The position numbers and the translations under genes are program-made. The notes beneath the pieces are model-generated. The model was given only the letters and a program-made list of their open reading frames with translations, made no database searches and was not told where the DNA came from. From assembly GCA_905221605.1 (NCBI GenBank), contig CAJNDS010002189.1, positions 174,472 through 209,471 on the forward strand: DNA of 35,000 nt, written 5' to 3'. This stretch comes from Symbiodinium natans. Its lineage: Eukaryota > Sar > Dinophyceae > Suessiales > Symbiodiniaceae. Each line of letters opens with the position of its first letter. The first letter of the stretch is position 1. Below, piece after piece: positions 1 through 8,611 of this stretch.

Positions 1-63
1 AGACCAAGGGCAGGCATGGGGTGCGTGTGGCAAGAGGGTAGCGGGGGTGGGCAGGGGAGGGGC

Positions 64-66
<3 letters not shown>

Positions 67-98
<32 letters not shown>
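67..98. repeat. poly-G tract
   Basis: An uninterrupted run of about 32 G residues following GGCCC. The next 80 bases hold a short imperfect direct duplication (GCACAATGCCCACGAATG / GCACAATGCACACGAGCAT). The tract length may be affected by sequencing or assembly error. I see no gene in bases 1-450. Confidence 0.85.
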
Positions 99-99
<1 letters not shown>

Positions 100-447
100 G
101 GGGCAGGGCTGGCACGATGCCTAGGAATCTTTTGCACAATGCCCACGAATGTTTGGCACAATGCACACGAGCATTTTTCATGGGGTTAAGGGCTTAAAGA
201 GATTAACCCTAAACTCAAACCCTTAACCCTAAACAACCCTAAACCCTAAACCCCAAACCCTAAACCCTATAGGGTAAAAGCCGCGCCTCCTCTTCCTGCA
301 TCTCTGGCAGAGGCCCGCGTGGCTTCCTCGGAGGCGCAGTGGGGTTTTTGGGCCTTTCGAGTATTCTAGGAGCCACATTCACATGGGGTTTAGGGTTTAG
401 GGTTTAGGGTTGTTTTAAGGGCTTTAGGGTGTAGGGTTCAAGGATAG

Positions 448-565
448 AAGGCAGCCCTAAGTGGTATCCTTGTGCCCTTTCATGGTTATAAGGTTCCCTC
501 AGCAAGTAGCTAACCAACCCCAAAACAGGGAACCCTTACTATAATCTGTTTTCTGGGCTGCGAAG
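448..565. mobile_element. Element A, copy A1 (diverged MITE-like)
   Basis: A diverged copy of repeat family A, aligned through its core (AAGGTTCCCTC, then AACCAACCCCAAA, then GGGAACCCTTA and TTCTGGGCTGC). Both ends have drifted from the CTTGGTAGCCCAG inverted repeat seen in copy A3, and I see no clear target-site duplication. The 5' end is approximate. Confidence 0.55.
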
Positions 566-719
566 AATGTTCTTGCAAACTACCATCTTGCACTCTTGAG
601 TTTAAACGAGTCTCTGCTTTAAGTTTTGAGTTGTTTCAAGTTACGGGGGGCTTGAAGGTTTGGAGGTTTGGGGGGTTCAGGGTAAGGGCGCTGTTCTGGG
701 TGTGAGTTTCGGCTTCCCC

Positions 720-1313
720 GACCCCCTAAACCTCTGAACCCCTCACCCCCTCAACCCCTAAACCCCTAAACCCCTAAACCCCTAAACCCCTAAACCTCTG
801 AACCTCTACAAACCCCTAAACCCCGAAACCCCGAAACCCCGAAACCCCGAAAACCCCTGAAACCCCTAAACCCCGAAACCCCTAAACCCCTAAACCCCTA
901 GAACCCCTAAACCCCTAAACCCCCTAAACCCCTAGAACCCCTAAACCCCTAAGCCTAGAACCCCTAAACCCCTAGAACCCCTAGAACCCCTAGAACCCCT
1001 AGAACCCCTAGAACCCTAGAACCCCTAGAACCCCTAGAACCCCAGAACCCTAGAACCCCTAAACCCTAAACCCTAAACCCTAAACCCTAAACCCTAAACC
1101 CTAAACCCTAAACCCTAAACCCTAAACCCTAAACCCTAAACCCTAAACCCTAAACCCTAAACCCTAAACCCTAAACCCTAAACCCTAAACCCTAAACCCT
1201 AAACCCTAAACCCTAAACCCTAAACCCTAAACCCTAAACCCTAAACCCTAAACCCTAAACCCTAAACCCTAAACCCTAAACCCTAAACCCTAAACCCTAA
1301 ACCCTAAACCCTA
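720..1313. repeat. Telomere-type array with local unit variants
   Basis: The left part (720-1050) mixes CCCCTAAA, CCCCGAAA and CCCCTAGAA units. From about 1051 it becomes a nearly perfect CCCTAAA array to 1313. Variants lie in blocks rather than being scattered, which suggests local unit amplification instead of simple decay of one array. Bases 566-720 and 1314-1996 contain no recognised exon, only short TTTAGGG runs (1420-1460) and unassigned unique sequence. Confidence 0.95.
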
Positions 1314-1996
1314 CACGCGGCTTTAGGGGAGCTTCGGGGGGGTTGCCTTGCGGGCAGGCGCGGCAAAAGACTGCCGAGGAGCGCACAGCCTGGGACTTGG
1401 CTGGTGAACTCCAGGATTTCGGGTTTAGGGTTTAGGGTTTAGGGTTTAGGGTTTAGGATTGAGGCTTGCGGGTTGAGGGTCTAGGGTAGGCCCCTTTTGG
1501 TCTAGCTTGTGTTTTCCTGCTTTGGGTTTCGGAGGATCTCATGCAGGAATGCGGGCCCGGTAACGGCGTTCGGGGCTAAGGGCTTCTACGAAGGGGCCGA
1601 GGGCACAGCGCTTCCCTCCTGTAAGGGTAGTCGGGGGGATCAAGGGTGGCCCAAGACCCAGCGCAATTCTTGGGGTTTTGGGTGCGGTTGGAGCTCAAGG
1701 AGTCGGGCTTCAGCCATCGAGGGCTCCCTCTGCTTTGAGAATGTTGTGGGGCATCTGAAGACACTCCAACACAACATCCTGAACCCTAAGCCCTAAGCCC
1801 TAAGCCCTCAGCCCTAAACCCTAGACCACAATTAAACCTTGAACCCTTGGCCATGAGGGCCACATGCGTGCTTCAAAACGCTCTTGGATTCTGCTTGCGC
1901 CACCTTAAAATCGTGCGCTTTAGACAAAATCAGTCGGCAGGCCTAGGACACCTGTACAACCACTGCACCCTATCCCGAGATCAAGTATCCAGCAAG

Positions 1997-2024
1997 GTCA
2001 GCATGCTTGATGCCATCATGAATG
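1997..2024 (+). CDS. RCL1: Possible RCL1 exon (N-terminal region)
   Basis: After AAG at 1994-1996 the sequence reads VSMLDAIMNG. This resembles the conserved N-terminal stretch of RCL1 around LLDKITNG. It is followed by GC, the commonest intron start in this window. The position, upstream of the other RCL1 exons and on the same strand, is right, but ten residues are weak evidence. The rest of the N-terminal region (FRQRL, GRPV, GLRD motifs) was not found convincingly. Confidence 0.4.
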
Positions 2025-2158
2025 GCTTGATGCCCGCGACCTAGTGATGAATGGCTCCGGCTTTCTTGCAAGCACAGGAACGTGATCAGTAGCCAGAGGA
2101 TGCGGCAACACATGCACAGGTCAAACGAGACATGACCGAATTGAGCAAGGTGTGGTGG

Positions 2159-2159
<1 letters not shown>

Positions 2160-2197
<38 letters not shown>
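2160..2197. repeat. (GA)n microsatellite
   Basis: An uninterrupted GA dinucleotide run of about 38 bases. Read on the minus strand it gives Leu-Ser repeats in two overlapping open frames, which are artefacts. Confidence 0.95.
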
Positions 2198-2199
<2 letters not shown>

Positions 2200-2284
2200 C
2201 GTCCGTCCTGCCTCCGCTTCTTCTGCTCCTTCTGCGCTCTCCGGGCAGGTCTCAAAGAGAATGGTGCGCTGCGGCGGCACAGAT

Positions 2285-2318
2285 CCATGACCCAAATCTG
2301 CGCGGACGCTGCATAGCA
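2285..2318 (+). CDS. RCL1: Possible RCL1 exon (HD motif region)
   Basis: After CACAG the frame reads IHDPNLRGRCIA. This could correspond to the family segment around GG..(E)HDC...R.I that follows the TNG motif in RCL1. Order and strand fit the neighbouring candidate exon at 1997 and the certain exon at 4304, but similarity is limited to a few residues, so this is tentative. Confidence 0.3.
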
Positions 2319-3003
2319 GTCAGGAAGCAAGAGTAGTGCTACCTAGCCCCCAGGTTCTTGAGTTCGTACTGCGATAATCCAATACAGAGGAGAGCAGTGC
2401 AGCGCCACCAACTGCCCAAGACGGGTCAGGCTGAGCTCAAAGTTTAGCTCTGCAGAGTCATTTCCGCGAGCGCGATCCCATCGCCATCACAGTCCCTTAA
2501 GCAGCCGTGCAAACCTGGGCGCAACGCCCCTCACGCAGCTCGCCCCCCCCCTCGATTTAATTTGACAACTTGGCCTCTCCGTACCTGGCCGCCTGGCGCC
2601 CATGACGCCTGCGACGCAGCTGCCTGGGTTGGGGATAGGGTAGGGTCCTGACCCGAAACCCTCTAAGCTCTGAACCCAAAATCAGGGCAGGTTTGCAGAG
2701 TGCCAAGGGCGCTCCGAGTGAACTCTTGCAGCGCCACGCGAGCAACAGGGCCGGCCTTCAGAAAGAATTGCTTTAGCAGTGTGCGAAGGCGAAGGGACCT
2801 AGGGATCAGGGTTTAGGGTTTAGGGTGTAGGGTTTAGGGTTCAGGGTTCAGGGTTCAAGGGGACATACTAGTTGTGGCAGAGGTTTTTTCCACAATGCAT
2901 TTGCCACTGCCCGCGTTTCACGCTGAGCTTTGTAGGCTCGGTGGTCCAATGCAAGCATCCATGTCTCAATGTCGGGGGGGCAGAGCTCCACCAACCCACA
3001 AAC

Positions 3004-3400
3004 CTCCCAAAACTCAAAACCCTAAACCCTAAACCCCAAACCCCAAACCCGAAACCCTAAACCCTAAACCCTAAACCCTAAACCCTAAACCCTAAACCCT
3101 AAACCCTAAACCCTAAACCCTAAACCCGCCCCAGCCGCGCGCTCCGGCCCTCCGACCTTGAGATGTGCCCAGTCAAGCTCTGGCAGAAGGATGGCAGCCA
3201 CAGGTCCGGCTTCCCCTGCACTTCACACCCTAAATCCTAGTTTAACCCCTAATTAAATCCTAAACCCTAAACCCTAAACCCTAAACCCTAAACCCTAAAC
3301 CCTAAACCCTAAACCCTAAACCCTAAACCCTAAACCCTGAACCCTGAACCCTGAACCCTGAACCCTAAACCCTAAACCCTAAACCCTAAACCCTAAATCC
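3004..3400. repeat. Two CCCTAAA arrays with a short unique spacer
   Basis: CCCTAAA-type arrays at about 3016-3126 and 3256-3400 (including several CCCTGAA units) flank about 130 bases of unique sequence. The region 2319-4303 is otherwise spacer or intron holding scattered telomere-like runs. An open stretch at 3736-3768 after TTCAG could be another small RCL1 exon but could not be confirmed. Confidence 0.9.
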
Positions 3401-4303
3401 ATGCATTCCATGGCCGTTCTTGAAGTCATGAGGCCATCTTGGGTGCCCGAATACGCAATCCTCCGGTAGTACTCGTATCATGGGATCCCCGGAAGGCACC
3501 CTATTTTAGAGAGCTCATGTGCCTATAGTAGTTTCAACAGTTTAGGGTTCAGGGTGTACCCCCACGGCAGACTTATGCTTGGGCCGAAAAGGATTCCTAA
3601 GTGGTTGCTGTAGGGCCCGAGTATATACTATGTAGGCACGAAACCCTAAGCCCTAAACCCTAACTCTAAAGCCTAAACCCCAAATAAACCCTAAACCCTA
3701 GGGGGCTTGTACTGGGGGTTGCTGAATTCAGGGATGCGATGACACTGAGCGCATCAGTCGTCAACCAAAGTCGAAGGTTTTTTTTTACATGGTCCCTTAA
3801 GATGGTCCCGTACCTTCTCTAAAGGGTTCTGAAGTATGGACCCCTGGGGTTTTTATGGGGCATATACGGGGTATACAAGGCCTTAGACAAAGGGTGTGGG
3901 AGCAAAGCTGGCCTTTTCGCCGTGCGAATGCGCACGGCGCAGCTCTGGCTACATCCGGACAGCCGCAGATTATTGTCAGGGACCCGGACCATCCACTATG
4001 CCATAAACTTACTTAGCCAATAGTTGACTTTAAACTTTTTGGGTTTCCTTATCTAGTAGGAATAGTGAAGTTTAATCTTTTTCCCTTGGTTATTGGAGAA
4101 GTAAGTAAAGAACTCCCCAAGACTGCTTTCAACTGCTCCCATTTGCGATGCTGAGAGGACTCATGGATGGTTTGGGCCCTTGAGATGGGGTTGAGAAAAA
4201 AGCTGCAGGGTGCGTAGCGCAGCGCCATTGCATCGATGCATCTTGCGATGCCCGCCGACCTCGAAATCCCCGAAGGGCATGAAGAACTCCCCCCCATGCG
4301 CAG

Positions 4304-4378
4304 TCCTGCGACACCTTCCGCACCGCGACCCTGCCTCTGCTGGCAAAGTTCGGCATTGAGGAGCAGCTGAGCTTCAAG
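4304..4378 (+). CDS. RCL1: RCL1 exon: FRTATLPLLAKFGIEE
   Basis: Twenty-five codons between acceptor GCGCAG and a GC donor (AAG^GCAACG). The peptide matches the strongly conserved family segment following the NDxxDPS motif (SVDVLKATALPLLKQFG in animals). An ORF on the opposite strand here is a shadow. The following intron (4379-4880) carries element A2 eleven bases after its start. Confidence 0.93.
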
Positions 4379-7300
4379 GCAACGGCGTGCTTGGTCTTGC
4401 CCAGTAGTGGCCCTTTTGCCCTTTTTTCGGTTCAAGTTTCCCTTGAGGGTCTAAGGGTTTAGGGTGTAGGTTTCTTTTTTTTGGGTTCAAGGTTCACTTG
4501 TAAAGCAAGCAGCCCCAAAAGGGTACCCTGATTAGAATGTGCTTACTGGGCTACCAAGTGGTCTCGAGCTTTTCGTAAGGAATGAGGGAATGACGAGGTG
4601 CCCTAAATACTCGCCAAGGAGAATTGTCTTGGGATGTAAGGTACCCAATTCTCTAAGAAGTCACAGTTGGGGGCAGTGGGGAGGGGGACATGCGCTTTTG
4701 AGGGTGGCTTTGGGGTTTGGGGCTTCCTGTGTGTGTCGGCTTGGCTTGAACTACTACACCGGGTGTAGAAATAGCGTTTAGGGTTTAGGGTTTAGGGTTT
4801 AGGATTTAGGGTTTAGGGTTTAGGGAGTCGTATCCCAATCCCAAAAGCGCCCTAAGCCCCTCCTGCCCAAACCGCTGCAGATACTGAAGCGGGGCGCTCC
4901 GCCCAATGGCGGCGGCGAGGTCCTTTTGGGGGTGGACAGTCAAAAGAGGGTTTGGGGTTTAGGGTTTAGGGTTTAGGGTTTGGGGAGACAGTTTTGGCTG
5001 ACCAATCCGGCTTCAGGGTTTTTGAAGCTTGCAGGGTTCAGGGGAGGGCTTGGGGCTTTCCGCTTGCCAGACCTGTGTAAGCTAGCATAGGGGTTTAGGG
5101 GTTAGGGTTTAAGGTTTAGGGTTTAGGGCTTAGGGTTTAGGGTTTAGGGTTTAGGGTTTAGGGTTTAGGGTTTGTTTAGGGTTCAGGGTTTAGGGCTTAA
5201 CGTGCGGTGAGGTCCTCTTCAGCTGCCCCATCATCAAGGCGCCCTGCGATCTTGATGTGCGACGGGGCTCAAAACAAGAGCCCTAAACCCTAAACCCTAA
5301 ACCCTAAACCCTAATCCTAAACCCTAAACCTTAAAGCCGCCTGAACCCCAAACACGGGGCTTGTGTGGGTGAAAATATTGGGTGTAAGAGGGTCATCTTG
5401 ATTCTTCAGAGGGTTTCAGGGGCCAAGCTAGGCTAGGGTTTAGGGTTTAGGATTTCGGGTTTAGGGGTTAGGGTTCAGGGTTCGGGTTTGGCCTGTTTTG
5501 CAGGAGATACCGCTTCAAAATGAACCATCTTGGGCAACTTCGGGCGTCAGCTCTGTGATTTGAGTTACCCTAAACCCCAATCCCTAAAAACCCTAAACCC
5601 TAAACCCTCAACCTTAAAAACCCTTAACCCTAAACCCTGGTTCCACAAATCCCTTAACCCTAAACCCTGGTTCCACAAATGGCACGGTTACCCAGGTGTC
5701 CTGGATTTCGTGTTAGCTTGGTGTGCCCTCACCCCCGAAACCTAAACCCTACATCCCAGAACCCAGAGTAGGCCCTTATTCCCCTTTCTTTAGGGTTTAG
5801 GATCCCTTACAACCCAAAATGGGCACCCTTTTGATTCCTAGGTTACTCCTGGGTCTAGAATCCTAACTCTGAACCCTAAACCCTAAACCCTAAGCCCTAG
5901 ACCTTAAACCCGAAGCCCTAAACCCTAAACCCCAAGCCCGAAACCCACAGGGGATCCAGCCAGTTGAGCTCCTCAACGAGGGCAAGGCGCGCAGAATCCT
6001 ATGCCCCAAAATGCTTGTAACTTTCGGGGTTAGGTGTAGGGTTTAGGGTTTAGGGTTTAGGGTTTAGGGTTTAGGGTTTAGGGTTTAGGGTTTAGGGTTT
6101 AGGGTTTAGGGTTTAGGGGTTAGGGGTCTAGGGTTAGGGTTTAGGGTTCAGTTGGGGTTTGGGAGGTTGAGGTGATGTCGGCTTGAGATATGAGCGAGAT
6201 GTTTATTTGTTGGGGTTTTAGGGTTCAGGGTTTAGGGGAAGCTTCCAATGCAAAAATCGTTTCGGCGGGAGTTGGTTCGGATTTCGGATTCATCGGCCTG
6301 ATGATGTCCTTGAGGCCCTGACAGAAAAGGCACGCCACAGACTACCCGCGCCTGTAAAGAATGTAAAGCATGTCAGTCGATTGATAGAATATAGTATCCC
6401 CTAAACCCTTTTGGTGTATATCCTAACATCTTTACGAACAGCAGAACTACACTACCCCAAACCCTCAGGCCTTTTGATTCATCTCTGAACCTGTTTGCCT
6501 TTTGTCCGGTTTCCGAGCCGGGCCACTTCAGGGGACCCGGCCCTACACCCCAACCAGGGGTTTGGTTCAGGGTTTAGGTTTAGGGTTTAGGGTTTGGGGT
6601 TTGGGGTTTGGGGTTTGGGGTTTGCGGTTTGGGGTTTGGGGTTTGGGGTTCAGGTTTAGGGGTTGGGGGCTGGGGGTTGGGGTTCAGGTTTAGGGTTTTT
6701 TTAGGGTTGAGTGCCGTGAATGAGGTGAAGCGGGTGCGCGGCGTCGCGTACACAACGCGAGTTAGCCCACAGGCCGGTTCGGTTCTCAGGTCCTTTAGGG
6801 CGGCGTGTGGTCAACCATCCCGTGTAGCTCACAACCTCAGGGGATTGAAGGAGGGACCCTTTTAAGGGACCTTCGGGCTTATTTAGGGGCTACTTAGGGG
6901 CTACTTAGGTATATGGACTATGCAAGGTATATAGGGGTGATATATGGGAATAAGATTAACGGTCCCTTGTAGGGGTCCCTCCTTATACCCCTTAATAGAC
7001 TCCACCATCGCCTTGTTCGGCAAACCGAAAGTTGTCGGCACCCCGTGAAAGGTGGAAAGGTTGGTTAAACCCTAAACCCTAAACCCTAAACCCTAAACCC
7101 TAAACCCTAAACCCTAAGCCCTCAGCAGTTCGGAGTTCGTCTGCAGCAGGGTCTCGTAGAGACACCCTGTCTCCAAGGGCTCCTAGAAAGCTTCAGGCTG
7201 CATGTGGGCGGTTGTAGGGTTTAGGGTTTAGGGTTTGGGGTTTGGGGTTTGGGGTTTAGGGTCCCATTTTGGATCCCTATTATAGTACGTCACCTAGTAC

Positions 7301-8576
7301 TTTGGGTACTCCAAAAGGGATCATAATTTTGACAGCCGCCCACGTGGGGGAGTCTCTGAATTCGAGAGACCCTTCTCGGGTACTCTCTTGGTAAAAAGGC
7401 TCCGTGTTATAATCCCTAAACCCTAAACACCCTAAAAACCCCTAAAACCACTAAACCCTAAATCCTAAACCCTAGACCCGAAACCCTAAGCATGTAAACC
7501 CTAAACCCTACGTCAATATAGATGGGTAGAATCAGGCCGAAGCTCAAGCCCTCGGCCCTCCACGCCAGTTCTCTGCCCGGATGGTCGACGCAGCGCGCGG
7601 CGTCCTGAATGACTTCCTTCCCGACGTGTGGGTCTACACTGACCACTGCAAGGCCAGCGCTGTCCTCCGCGGCCCTTCGTGGTTGAGGGTTGAGGGTCTA
7701 GGGTTCTTGTTTAAGGTGAAGGGAACCCTAAAACATAGAACCCCTTCAGCCTTAAAACAGCCTCCTTTTTTTCTCTTCTTCCAAAGGGTTTCACGAGCCT
7801 GGGGCTTCAGCGACACCCGGTCTCATGCGAGTTTAGGGTTGGGGCTTTTGGTTTCGTGGACAGGCTGGCCATTGGGATATTGACCTATTTTTCTTATCTG
7901 GGCTTACAAGGGACCCCCAATATACTAAAAAACAAGTACATTTAAAGGCCAACCGAGAAACCCTAAGCCCTAAAACAGCCCTGAGCCGATCCAACAGAGA
8001 AGTAGGAGGTGGGTTTGGGGTTTCCAAACCCTATAAGCTCTAAGCCCCAAACCCTAGGCCCTAAACCTGTATGGCTGACTGATCTCCCTGCGTTCTCAAA
8101 TCCCTCCCCTCCCCGTTGCCTTCAGGGCGATGCATGTGGCAACTCGCCAGGCTATGGCCTGGGCCAGAGTTTTCTGCTTCAGATCTGGGGGTTTAGTTTG
8201 TGTTTAGAATTTCAGAGTTTGGGGTTTTGGGTACAGGGAGTAGTGTTGCGCTCTCTGCCGGTTCTTGCCTCTCGTATGGCACGAATCCGGCTGGACCAGT
8301 CATGGTCAGTTGGGCGTGCTCACGTCCCTACAACCTAAACCCCACAGCCTATAGACCCTACACCCCAAACCCGAACACCTTAAGGTTCCGAAGTTTAGGG
8401 TACACCCCTCGACCCTAACCGCAAACCTCCGATCCCAAGCCGAGCGACCTCATGAGCTTGCCAGCCTCAAAAAGCCCGAGGTATCTCCTTGGTCGCTGAG
8501 ACCATTGCTCGACACCTGAAGCCCTGTGCCGAACTTCTTGGCGTGGGGGAGTTCTTGTGTTGATAGATAGATAGAT

Positions 8577-8611
<35 letters not shown>

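Noticed and set aside
1-1313. Window as a chromosome end
   Set aside because: Arrays occur throughout, in both orientations, with genes running through them; nothing marks a terminal position.
1890-1996. Additional RCL1 N-terminal exons (FRQN, TLSRDQV)
   Set aside because: Short resemblances to FRQRL and TLSGRPV, but spacing is wrong and no splice sites fit; kept out of the feature list.
2086-2330. Leu-Ser repeat proteins on minus
   Set aside because: Produced by the GA microsatellite.
3130-3230. Protein-like minus-strand stretch (PVAAILLPELDWAHLKVGG)
   Set aside because: Opposite to all other coding sequence, short, without partners or clear splice sites.
4049-4435. 128-codon minus-strand ORF
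   Set aside because: It is the antisense of a clear RCL1 exon and part of element A2.
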